Assembly (NCBI GenBank): GCA_030035585.1
Contig: CM057477.1
Location: forward strand, 61,361,447-61,425,446
Source: Dugong dugon
Taxonomy: Eukaryota > Chordata > Mammalia > Sirenia > Dugongidae
Length of the DNA stretch: 64,000 nucleotides
Reading direction: 5' to 3'
The number at the start of each line of letters is the position of its first letter. Position 1 is the stretch's first letter. The notes under the pieces are model-generated. The model made no database searches, had not been told where the DNA came from, and saw only the letters and a program-made list of their open reading frames with translations. Made by a program: the position numbers and the translations under genes. This document shows positions 1 through 9,152 of this stretch, piece after piece.

Positions 1-880
1 AGTGGGTCAACCCACCTAGGCCAGGGCTGGCTGAACAGACAGCATCGTTTGTGAGTGTGGCAAATGCCTTGCCTCCAACTGAACAGGCTTCACAAATGGG
101 GTCTTATCAGTCCCAGCACAGCCACTTCTACACACTTACACATCAGTGGAGAGGGCAGACACAGAAATAAATATGATTTTTTTAAGTTAAAAATTAACCG
201 ATGTTGTGATTTTGGAAGACGGTTGTCTGTGAAATGTATTCAGAGAGGGAAAAAGAAAAATAGAAAGGAGGAAGAAAAAAGCAAGAACCCATTCATCCAG
301 AGGCTGGTTAAGGAGTGTACCCAAATTACAACAGTCAGCAAAGGCAAAAAGGAAAGAATGACATGCTGTCCACAAAAGATCTACAGGATGTTAGGGAAAC
401 AAAGGAAAAGCATTTGTTTTTCGACTCTATGGGAAGATAAATGTTAATTGTTCACAGCGAGGTTTGGTCTGAATTTCCCCTAGAACGGCACAGCACATAC
501 ATACATACATAACATATATATATATGTATGTATATATATATATATGTATGTATATATGTATTTAACCTTTTAAAAGCACTTTTCTAATAAAAATAACAAA
601 AAAAATTAAATAACGTTGCAAAGGGTCTCTCTATATCACATTATTTGTAAAATTTTATGCCTTCTCTCCACCCTTAAAAATGCAGAAACACATAACATTC
701 GTGTATACACACTTTAAATGTACTTTCAACAGTTCAAAACTTGAAGACAAAACATATGACTTAAATGCGTGGCCTGGCAAGTTGGAATTTTAAGCAGATT
801 CAACATAAAAACTAAGTAAAAATATTTATTTTTTATTTAGGTATACATTTAGAAATTTTTCTAAACCATTATTTCTGCTA
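1..880. other. Unique AT-rich sequence, no gene
   Basis: No convincing gene or named repeat was recognised. A plus-strand open frame of 130 codons (55-447) is lysine-rich and low in complexity, with no recognisable domain, and looks like chance. A TACA/TATA microsatellite lies at about 494-560. Confidence 0.6.
494..560. repeat. TA/TACA/TATG microsatellite
   Basis: Alternating catacatacat and tatatatg units run for about 65 bases. It is an ordinary imperfect dinucleotide/tetranucleotide tract. Confidence 0.9.
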
Positions 881-883
881 AGT

Positions 884-898
884 GTCATGGTTATTTTA
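884..898. repeat. Target-site duplication, left copy
   Basis: The 15 bases gtcatggttatttta are repeated exactly at 1584-1598 around the truncated L1. Length and position are typical of L1 target-primed reverse transcription. Confidence 0.92.
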
Positions 899-1583
899 TT
901 TTTTTATTGTACTTTAGATGAAGGTTTACAGAACAAATAGTTTCTCATTAAACAGTACACATATTGTTTTATGACAATGGTTAACAATCCCACGACATGT
1001 CAGCACTGTCCCTTCTCAACCTCGGGTTCTCTATTACCAGCTTTCCTGTCCTCTCCTGTCTTCTAGTCCTTGTCCCTGGACTGTTGTGCCCCATTAGTCT
1101 AATTTTGTTTTATGGGGCTGTCCAATCCCCGGCTGAATGGTGAACCTTGGGAGTGACTTCATTACTGAGCTAAAAGGGTGTCCAGGGCCCATACTCTTGG
1201 GGTTTCTCCAGTCTCTGTCAGGCCAGTAAGTCTTGTCTTTTTCTGTGAGTTTTTCTCCAGCTCTGTCCAAGACCCTCTGTTGTGATCCTGGTCAGAGTAA
1301 TCAGTCATGGTAGCTGGGCACCATCTAGTTGTACTGGCCTCAGTCTGGCAGAGGCCATGGTAGTTGTGGTCCATTAGTCCTTTGGACTAATCATTTCCTT
1401 GTGTCTTGTTTTCTTCATTCTCCCTTGCTCCCTTAGGGGTGAGACCAGTGAAGTATCTTAGATGGCTGCTCACAGGCTTTTAAGACCCCAGATGCTACTC
1501 ACCAAGGTAGAATGTAGAACATTTTCTTTATAAACTATGTTACGCCAATTGAGCTAGATGTTCTCCTAGACTGTGGCCCCCAG
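899..1583 (-). mobile_element. 5'-truncated afrotherian L1, 3' UTR only
   Basis: The plus strand starts with a short T-rich tail followed by 'attgtactttagatgaagg'. This matches the 3' end of the longer L1 at 38.8-39.5 kb in the same orientation. Shared landmarks are 'cttctagtccttgtc'-like text, 'gagaccagtgaagtatctta' and 'ccaattgagctagatgttc'. The insert is flanked by a perfect 15-bp direct repeat (gtcatggttatttta) at 884-898 and 1584-1598, which fixes both ends. Only about 685 bp of 3' UTR was inserted and no coding part remains. Confidence 0.9.
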
Positions 1584-1598
1584 GTCATGGTTATTTTA
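1584..1598. repeat. Target-site duplication, right copy
   Basis: Exact copy of 884-898, directly abutting the 5' truncation point of the L1 fragment. Confidence 0.92.
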
Positions 1599-2688
1599 GA
1601 ATTAGATGTCATCTCTTTGTCAGCATATCTAATGTAATGGGTTTTATGGTATGTTATTTTATTGACTGATTCTTAGATACAAGAATCAATACCTTTGGGC
1701 ACTGTATGTAGCAAAAAGAACTTACTGCCAGTTGAGAAGACATTTAATTCAAATGGAAAGTCGGGCTTCACTATTTCCAGTATAGGTGAATAACCAGACA
1801 ATTGTTTCTATGGTCTCAACAAATCCCTAGCCCTTGAGTGGAGAAGCATGTGAGATGGCAGGGAGTTTTTTTTCCCATTAGGCTGTCAGGAAGATGTTCA
1901 TCATTCAGCAGTGAATGATTTCAACTTTGGGAGCCAACTGTACTTAGAACAAATATTTTATGACTTGCAATTAAATTCTATTACCCAAATGAATTCAGAA
2001 CTTGCTTCTATATTATGCATCAATTATCTTCAGCAATGGACGCCATCAAAGAGATTCCTGCCATATAAAATGAATTCAATAACATAGGAAGTGTGTAGCT
2101 AACCTAAATGTCTGCCCTTTGGCTATCCATACACAGCAACATTTCTATGATGAAACCCCAAAGCACTTTCCTCTCTCCACCACCCAACCAGGCCAGAGCA
2201 CCAAGGGAAAGAGTCAGGCTATGATTTGTTTCCTCCTTTGCGCAGACGGCCCTGGCTTTTCAGATCACTACAAGGTCACTATTTGTCTTACTTATCTTCC
2301 CAAATGGAGTGTAGTTGGCTCGCTTCCTTCTAGCTCAGGGTCTCCCCAAACGGGCATTAATCACGACTTTTTTCTGTCCAGTGAGTCTGAAGTTCTGGAA
2401 CACTAATATCAGAGGTTTTGTAGGTTTTATGACTTGGGTCTGACCAGCTGTGATCACATTTCACCTTGCTCTTTGTTTGCTACAGCGTTTTAGGGATGGG
2501 TTAGCTTTCCTTGGCTCTGTAGACGTCTGTTCAGAAGGTGGTTTTCTCCTTAGTGATTAGAGTCTTTAAAAGGGACATCAAGTGTCCTGGAGGCCCACAG
2601 CTTCTCTCTACACTTTTCAGGTTCATCTTAACAAAGTGCTACTGATGCATGGAAAAAAAAAATATTGTTACATTGGCAAGATGTGGTT
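1599..2688. other. Unique sequence, no gene
   Basis: About 1.1 kb without a recognised repeat. A 95-codon frame (2119-2406) shows no domain or splice context that would support a gene. Confidence 0.55.
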
Positions 2689-3090
2689 TGCATGATGGTT
2701 AATTTTATGTGTCATCTTGGCTAGGCTATGGTGCCCAGCTATTTGATCAAACACTAGTTCAGATGTTTCAGTAAAGGTATTTTGCTGGTGTGATTAAAAT
2801 TTGTAACAGTTGACTTTCAGAAAGGGGATTGCTCTCCATAATGTGGTAATAATGTGGGTCTCATCCAATCAGTTGAAGCCCTTAAGAACAAAAACAGATT
2901 TCTTGGGGTAGAGGGAATTCTGTCTCAGATTGTAACATACATCCTGCCTGAGTTTCGAGCCTGCTGGAATGCCCTACAGATTTCAGACCTGTCAGCTCTC
3001 ACGATTGTGTGAGCCAACTCCTTAAAATATATATATATATGTATTATATACATATATATACACATACATACATACATACATATACATATG

Positions 3091-3260
3091 AAGGACTCTT
3101 GGTGGTGCAGTGTTTAAAGTGATCAACAGCTAACCAGAAGGTCAGCGGTTCGAAACCACCACCAGCTCCTCGGGAGAAAGATTTGGCAGTCTGCTTCCAT
3201 AAAGATTTACAGCCTTGGAAACCGCTATAGTCAGAATCGACTCAATGGCAGTGGGTTTAT
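3091..3260 (+). mobile_element. AfroSINE
   Basis: Starts 'ggactcttggtggtgcagtg' and has the tRNA-like 'ggtcagcggttcgaaaccac' (B-box) and the 3' 'tcgactcaatggcagtgggt'. It is inserted in the TA-rich part of the LTR. Confidence 0.92.
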
Positions 3261-3271
3261 ATGTGTGTGTG

Positions 3272-3467
3272 TGCTGCTGTTGAGTCGATTCTGACTCAGA
3301 GTGACCCTACAGAACAGAGTAGAACTGCCCATAGGGTTTCCTAGGCTGTAATTTTTATGGGAGCAGATCGCCAGGTCTTTTCTCCCTTGGAGCTGCTGGT
3401 GGGTTCAAACCACTGATCTTTCGGTTTGCAGCTGAGCCCTTTGACTACTGTGCCACCAGGGTTCCTT
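3272..3467 (-). mobile_element. AfroSINE
   Basis: Antisense copy: 'gctgttgagtcgattctgac' at its 3' end and 'gccaccagggttcctt' at its head. It lies tail-to-tail with the preceding copy, about 11 bp away. Confidence 0.93.
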
Positions 3468-3525
3468 AAATATATATTATGTGTATTTGTAAGTGTATAT
3501 GTATATACACACACACATATACATA

Positions 3526-3736
3526 AAAAGACCCATTGCCATTAAGTCAATTCCAACTCACAATGACTCACAGAGATCCTCTAGGACATAGCAGCACTGC
3601 CCCATAGGGTTTCCAAGGCTGTAACCTTTACGGAAGCAGACTGCCACATCTTTCTCTTGCTAAGTGCCTGGTGGGTTCAAACCGTTGACCTTTAGGTTAG
3701 CAGCCGAGCACTTAACCACTGTACCATCAGGGCTCC
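3526..3736 (-). mobile_element. AfroSINE
   Basis: Antisense copy from 'acccattgccattaagtcaa' to 'accatcagggctcc'. It is the third AfroSINE in the same LTR. Confidence 0.93.
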
Positions 3737-3825
3737 TATATACATACGCACGTATACATAAAAATATACGTACATCTACACATATTTATATATACACACA
3801 TAGAAACACACATATATTCATATAT
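3737..3825. repeat. TA/CA-rich microsatellite inside the LTR
   Basis: Imperfect tatacatacg/cacata units continue the TA tracts seen at 3028-3090 and 3468-3525. All belong to one AT-rich stretch split by three SINEs. Confidence 0.8.
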
Positions 3826-3873
3826 CTCCTATTGGCTTTGTTTCTCTGGTTGAACCCTGACTGATACAGATTT

Positions 3874-3889
3874 TGGTATCTAGAGTGGT
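3874..3889 (+). other. Degenerate retroviral primer-binding site (tRNA-Leu type)
   Basis: TGGTATCTAGAGTGGT lies five bases after the LTR end. I count 12 of 16 matches to the complement of the tRNA-Leu 3' end used by ERVL elements. This supports reading the LTR as the 5' LTR of a provirus. Confidence 0.7.
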
Positions 3890-3991
3890 TCTAGAGGATT
3901 AGAATCTTAAGGATGAATTTTCTGAATTTGTTCCGGGGTTACTAAAGTTGGTTTTCAAATCTGGTTAGATTTGAAGGTACTAATAAGTCTG

Positions 3992-4154
3992 TGGAGCCCT
4001 GGTGGTGCAGTGGTTAAGAGTTATGGCTGCTAACCAAAAGGTCGGCAGTTGGAATCCACCAGCTGCTCCTTGAAAACCCCACGGGGTGGTTCTACTCTGT
4101 CCTATAGGGTCACTATGAGTCAGAATCAACTTGACGGCAATGAGTTTCGGGTTT
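3992..4154 (+). mobile_element. AfroSINE in ERVL interior
   Basis: Near-consensus head 'ggagccctggtggtgcagtg', body 'gtcctatagggtcactatga' and tail 'gacggcaatgagtttcgggt'. It is slightly shortened in the middle. Confidence 0.95.
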
Positions 4155-4253
4155 AGTAACTCTACTTCCAGTAGTAAAGGGAGCACTAATAGTCCATGGC
4201 ATGGTGTGGCAATAGAGATTTGCAAAACACCACCATTAGTACTCCTAACAATC

Positions 4254-4468
4254 TCATGGCGGCTGGGTGGTGCAAGTGGTCATGAGCTCGAATACTAGCC
4301 AAAAGGTTAGCAGTTCAAACGTACCCAGAGGTGCCTTGGAAGACAAGCATGGTGCTCTGCTTCCAAGAGATCACAGCCTTGAAAACCCTATGGAGCAGTT
4401 CTACTCTGCACACATGGGGTCACCATGAGTTGGAATCAACTTGATGGCAACTAACAGCAACAACAATC
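4254..4468 (+). mobile_element. AfroSINE, AAC-tailed type
   Basis: Diverged head 'ggcggctgggtggtgcaagt', body 'ccctatggagcagttctact' and tail 'gatggcaactaacagcaaca'. The tail is an AAC-type repeat rather than the G/T-rich tail. Confidence 0.88.
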
Positions 4469-4786
4469 AACCTTGTAAGAGGCAAGGTTCTGTGTAACCA
4501 TGTATCAGATACCTTAGAATATTTCTGTCAAACAGATCAGTATAATGACATTGACTAGCTGCTTCTAATTGAAGTGGACAAAGTCAGGAAAGCAATCGAT
4601 GAGCTCAGTCTTCAAATTCTCAGCTCAAGTCAAGTACTGCATAAATGACCTTAACATTTTCATACCTGCCCTGAAAGAAAGCCTAATCTTCGTAGCCACA
4701 GAGCTGAGATTGCTGAAAACCGAACTCACAGTCTCATTCTATGAGTGGCTGAACTACAACAGAAATTTAATTCCCAACCTTGCAGG

Positions 4787-5280
4787 TGTCATGGATTGAA
4801 TGGGGTCCCCCCAAAAATGTGTATCTATTTGGCTAGGCCACGATTCCCAGTACTGTGTGATTGTCCACCATTTTGTCATCTGATGTGAATTTCCTATATG
4901 TTGTAAATCCTACCTCTATGATGTTAATGCGGCAGGACTTAATCTACAAGATTGTATTGTGTCTTGAGCCAATCTCTTTTGAGATATAAAAGAGAGAAGT
5001 GAGCAGAGAGGCAGGGGGGCCTCATACCACCAAGAAAGCAGTGCCGGGAGCAGAGCGTGTCCTTTGGACCCAGGGTCCCTGGGCCTGAGAAGCTTCTAGA
5101 CCAGGGGAAGACTGATGACAAGGACCTTCCTTCAGAGCCAACAGAGACAGAAAGCCTTCCCTTGAAGCTGACACCCTGAATTTGGACTTCTAGCCTACTT
5201 CACTATGAGAGAATAAACTTGTTTGTTAAAGCCATCCACTTGTGGTATTTCTGTTATAGCAGCCCTAGATGACTAAGACA
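4787..5280 (+). mobile_element. MaLR-like solo LTR inside the ERVL interior
   Basis: A 494-bp unit starts TGTCATGGATTGAATGGGG and ends GACTAAGACA, the terminal pattern of MLT1/MST-class MaLR LTRs. A TATA-like TATAAA lies at 4985-4990 and an AATAAA at 5212-5217. The flanks share 'cagg' (4783-4786 and 5281-5284), a short or partly decayed duplication. ERVL gag-like sequence continues on both sides, so this LTR inserted after the provirus. A second copy is at 18755-19264. Confidence 0.85.
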
Positions 5281-6108
5281 CAGGGTATCTGCTGTTAAAA
5301 GATAGAGAAGGAATGGGATCCTGAAAATTGGAATGGGGACACATGGGCAAGTCCTGATGAAGCTGGGGACATTTAACCTCTAAATTCTACTGAGTTTTCT
5401 TTACCAGTAGAAGCAGCCCTTCCACCCCTGCTTTGTCTGATGAACCCATAATGGCCTCCCCGTAAGGTAGCTGTGTTTCATGACACTGCTGGTTTTCCTT
5501 ATGATCTATCTCCACCATCCCTCCTGGCTTCTAGACCTATAACTAGACTCAAGTCCCAGGAGATTCCAAAAGATGAGGTACAAAGCGTGACCCATGAGGG
5601 GGTAAGCTACACTCTAAAAGAGCTATATGGCTTTTTCAAGTTATACAAACAGAAATCAGGAGATGATGGGTGCGAATGACTATTAAGTGTATAGGATAAT
5701 GGTAGTAGGAACATAAAGTTGGATTAGTCTGAATTATTGATATGGATCCACTGAGCAGAAATTTCAGATTCAATGTTGTAGCTTGAGGGACTAGAATGGG
5801 CTCTAACAGTTTGCTTGTTTGGTTGGTCAAAATATAGACCAAAAGGTGGCCTACAGTAAATGAAATTAAATAACAGAATTGCCTTGTTATATAGTAGAGG
5901 AAGATATTCAAAGGCTTAGGGAAATGGTAATGTTAGAGGGATTTATCATATAACACCTGGGGGAAGGGTTAGTGCCTGTTCCGATATATGTAACATTTTT
6001 GTAACGTTAGGAGGAAATATGACCTTCTTACTTTCTTATTGTCTGTATTTGGAGATTAAGTGTGGTTTAAGGAGATGTGTTTGGGTGCCTAGGTGACAAG
6101 GGGTGGAC

Positions 6109-6580
6109 TGTGATGATTAATTATACACGCCAACTTGGCTGGGCTATGGCACCCAGTTGTTTGGTCCAACACTGGTCTAGAAGTTGTTGTACAGGTATTT
6201 TGCAGATGTGATTAACATTTATAGTCAATTCACTTTAAGTGAAGGAGATTATCCTTGATAATATGGGTGGGCCTCATCCAGTTAGAGGCCTTGCAAGCAA
6301 AAAATCATGTTTCCATGAGAAGAAGAAATTCTGCCTCACAACTGTAACATGGAAACCTTGCCTGTGTTTCCAGCCTGACAGTCTACCCTGCGGATTTCAG
6401 ACTCAAGACTATAACATCAATCTCACCTAAGTTTCTATCTAGCCTTCTGGCCTGCCCGACAGATTTCAGACTTGCTAGCACCCACAACTGCATCAGCCAA
6501 TTCCTTAAAAATAAATTGATCTCACTTTCTGCCTTTCTTTTTCATTGGTTCTTTTTCTCTGAAGAACCCTGACTGATATA
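6109..6580 (+). mobile_element. ERVL-type (MLT2-like) 3' LTR
   Basis: About 472 bp, same orientation as the LTR at 2.7 kb. It opens 'tgtgatgattaattatacac', has 'ggtgggcctcatccagttag' in the middle and 'gccaattccttaaaaataaa' (AATAAA at 6510-6515) near the end, and closes 'agaaccctgactgatata'. No clear 5-bp target duplication with the 5' LTR could be found. Confidence 0.82.
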
Positions 6581-7423
6581 GCATGCAATTATGGGACTCT
6601 GTGACATTCTACATATTATATCTCTCCAATCTCCCACAACATCACGTGGCCATGATGTAGCTAGAATGGTGATTCTAAAATAAGTTCTGTCACATCTTGG
6701 GCAGATCGGGACGTCTTGAACACATCCAGTAGTCTCAAGGATGCCATGATATTCTTTACAAAATTTAAATTAATTTGATCACTTGGCTTAGAACAAAGAT
6801 GATAATTTTAATTAATTACTACCTAATAATTTATGAATAGTTGCAAGGGATATTTTTGTACTGTATTAACATCTTCTGTTCCTATTGACTACTTGCCTCT
6901 TGAAATGATTCAAGACCATAATACCTAATTCATCATTCCAATCAATTTCTCTGCCTTAGTTTTCTTACTTCTAAGCTATAGAAAAGATTAATATTCTTAC
7001 TGATGTTTATTTACACGCAGAGATGTGGGGAGTTAAAAAATTAAAGCTAATAAAAGCACTTTGAATATAGTAGGTGCTAATTATCATTATTTTATTTGGA
7101 AGTGTAGTGTTTCCATTAAGGTACCCTGGGATCTTTGTGTTCTGGTGGATAATTATGTAATTAATTCTAAAACAGTTAGTAACACTTGATATTTCTAAAA
7201 AGTAAGTGTTGCCCTAGTTTTCTGCACAACACTTAAATTGTAGCAGAATATTTCTTCATTTTCCCTAATAAAATAATATTGGAGATATTATAATAAAACA
7301 AAATAAAATAATTTAAAAGATACATGAATTTTTCTCTCTAGGTTTTTTCAGCCTATGCAACCCCAAAACTTTCAAGAGATTCCTGACCAATAGTGAAACT
7401 GGCAGTTACTATTTATAGCCTTT
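6581..7423. other. Unique AT-rich sequence, no gene
   Basis: No gene, repeat family or RNA was recognised. Confidence 0.55.
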
Positions 7424-7630
7424 GGAATCCCTGGCTGGTGCAGTTAACATGCTCAGCTGAGAACTGAAAGGTTGAAGGTTCGAGTCCACCCTGAGGTGCC
7501 TTAGAAGAAAAGCCTGGCAATTTGCTTCAGGAAAAACCAGCCATTGAAAACCTTATGCAGCACAATTCTACTCTGACACATGTGGAGTCGCCATGAGTCG
7601 GAATTGATGCAGCTGCATTTGTTTTTGTTT
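7424..7630 (+). mobile_element. AfroSINE
   Basis: 'aatccctggctggtgcagtt' head, 'gttgaaggttcgagtccacc' B-box, and 'gtcgccatgagtcggaattg' near the tail. Confidence 0.92.
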
Positions 7631-7649
7631 TAACAGCTTTTAGTGAAGT

Positions 7650-7846
7650 TTGTTGCTGTTGTGTTCCATCGAGTCAGTTCCGACTCACAGAGACAGAACA
7701 GAACTGCCCCACAGGCTTTCCTAGGCTGTAATCTTTTACAGGAGCAGATTGCTCCATCTTTCTCCCGCAGGGCAGTGAGAGGGTTCAAACTGCCAACTTT
7801 TTGGTTAGGAGCCAAGTGCTTAACCACTGCGCTACCAAGACCCCTT
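7650..7846 (-). mobile_element. AfroSINE, inverted partner
   Basis: Antisense: 'gttgctgttgtgttccatcg' tail, 'gtgcttaaccactgcgctac' at the head. It starts about 20 bp after the plus-strand copy, giving a tail-to-tail pair. Confidence 0.93.
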
Positions 7847-8655
7847 AGTGAAATATACTTACCACAAGACAATTAGATACAAAACGACAAGGATAGTAGT
7901 ATAGCTTTGGCTAGGGTAAATTGAAATCTAACCCTGTTTTTTGTTAAGCTATAATTCAAATATAAAAGTGCTTACACAATAATAAATGACTAAAGAAGAT
8001 TCCCCAGGGGTTCCTTGGGGGGTATACAGTGTAAATCTTTCTTCTGTCCCCTCTATAGAAATGTCAATGAAATCTACATTGCTCCTTCATGCATAGATAC
8101 TAGTGATTTTTTTGCGGGGTGGGGCCCGGCACGGGAAAAGTTAGCTTGAGTATAAGGAAGGGGCAGCTGATAATGGGCATTACCTAAGATCCTCCATGAT
8201 AAACCATGATAACATCTTCCAGTCTGTTAAATAGACAGGATACTGATTACTTATGAATGACCAATATCTGCTGATGGGAAATAATAAGATGACCTTTTAG
8301 AAAAAGGGATTGAGGTTAGGCATTTAAAATGAAATTCCTGATGAGAGGAATATTATATATATTTATATACATATATATAAACAAAAAACTCCTTCTCACT
8401 AATGGGGAAAAAGTCACCTCCTGGAAAACACTATAGGCAGAGGAGGCAAGTAGGTGAAGATGTAGGTGAACTTTATATCAAAGCTATGAAATCAGGAGCT
8501 CTTTCTTAATCTAACCTGTTACTCATGTATTCATAACATACCAGAACTCTTTTCAAAAGTGTTACTATTTGACATACATCACATTACAGCAGAGCCTGAG
8601 GAGAGATGCCATTCCCATTTTAAATATTTTTTTAGGTTGCCCTTTTAAGGCAAGA
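7847..8655. other. Unique sequence, no gene
   Basis: Nothing gene-like was recognised. A short TA-rich stretch lies at about 8352-8382. Confidence 0.55.
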
Positions 8656-9075
8656 ATACAGAGGAGACATGTACTCCCTTATCTGCTCCCATAGCACTCT
8701 GTAACTTTCTCTATACAAGTGCTTGTCACTCCATATCGTGATTCTCTGTTTATGTCTGTGGCAGCGCAACGGTTAAGCACTTGGCTGTTAAGCGAAAGGT
8801 CGGCGGTTTGAACCCACCCAGTGGCTCCACAGAAGAAAGACCTGGCGATCTGCTTCTGTAAATATTACAGCCTAGAAAACCCTATGGGGCAGTTCTCCTC
8901 TGTCACATTGCTACGAGTTAGAAATAAACTTGAAGTTACCTAACAACAACAACGAAATGTCCCTAATAAACTATAAGCTTAGGAAGAATAAGGAAATTAG
9001 TCATCTTTGAATATCCTGTGGCTATCCCAATACCTGGAATGAGCCAGGTGTTCAATGTTTTTGTCAAATAAATTT
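8656..9075 (+). mobile_element. L2 3' end, split by AfroSINE
   Basis: 'tctgctcccatagcactctg' before the SINE and 'ctataagcttaggaagaata ... atacctggaatgagccaggt' after it match the L2 3' region ('tagaatgtaagctcc...', 'gcctggcacatag...'). The copy is weak and old. Confidence 0.55.
8757..8953 (+). mobile_element. AfroSINE, AAC-tailed type
   Basis: 'gcagcgcaacggttaagcac', 'gtcggcggtttgaacccacc', and tail 'cctaacaacaacaac'. It is inserted in an L2 remnant. Confidence 0.93.
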
Positions 9076-9077
9076 AT

Positions 9078-9152
9078 GTATGGGGGGAAGGAATGAAGGA
9101 AAGTAAAAAGGAAGGAGGAAAGGGAAAAACAAAGGAAGAAGGAAGGAATAAA
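9078..9152. repeat. GGAA-rich purine tract
   Basis: Imperfect gaaggaagg/aagga units on the plus strand run for about 75 bases. Confidence 0.75.

Larger units (their letters stand above)
2689..3868 (+). mobile_element. ERVL-type (MLT2-like) 5' LTR, expanded by SINEs and TA repeats
   Basis: It opens with 'gatggttaattttatgtgtc' and continues 'ggctaggctatggtgcccag', 'tctcatccaatcagttgaag' and 'gagccaactccttaaaatat'. It closes with 'tttctctggt', 'accctgactgatacag'. These are landmarks of ERVL (MLT2-class) LTRs. The normal length is about 450-500 bp. This copy reaches about 1.18 kb because three AfroSINEs and TA-rich repeats sit in its 3' A-rich part (3028-3840). A 12/16 match to a tRNA-Leu primer-binding site follows immediately. 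Confidence 0.82.
3869..6108 (+). pseudogene. ERVL internal region, gag remnant, internally deleted
   Basis: Between the two same-orientation LTRs lies about 2.2 kb of decayed interior, of which about 1.35 kb is left once two AfroSINEs and a solo LTR are subtracted. Full ERVL interiors are several kb with gag, pro and pol. Here only gag-like stretches are visible: a helical, leucine-rich piece (about 4569-4786) and a piece at about 5473-5679 containing 'YTLKELYGFFKLYKQKSG', similar to the gag region of ERVL/MaLR elements. No reverse transcriptase or protease motif was found, so pol seems deleted. Many stops are present and it cannot encode a product. The gag assignment is from family memory. 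Confidence 0.65.

Noticed and set aside
55..447. 130-codon plus-strand open frame
   Set aside because: Lysine-rich, no domain, no splice or promoter context, and an overlapping frame on the other strand. Chance frame.
2689..6585. A 5-bp target duplication around the ERVL provirus (GCA/GCATG near both ends)
   Set aside because: The candidates do not align with the expected TG...CA LTR termini, so I could not assign one.
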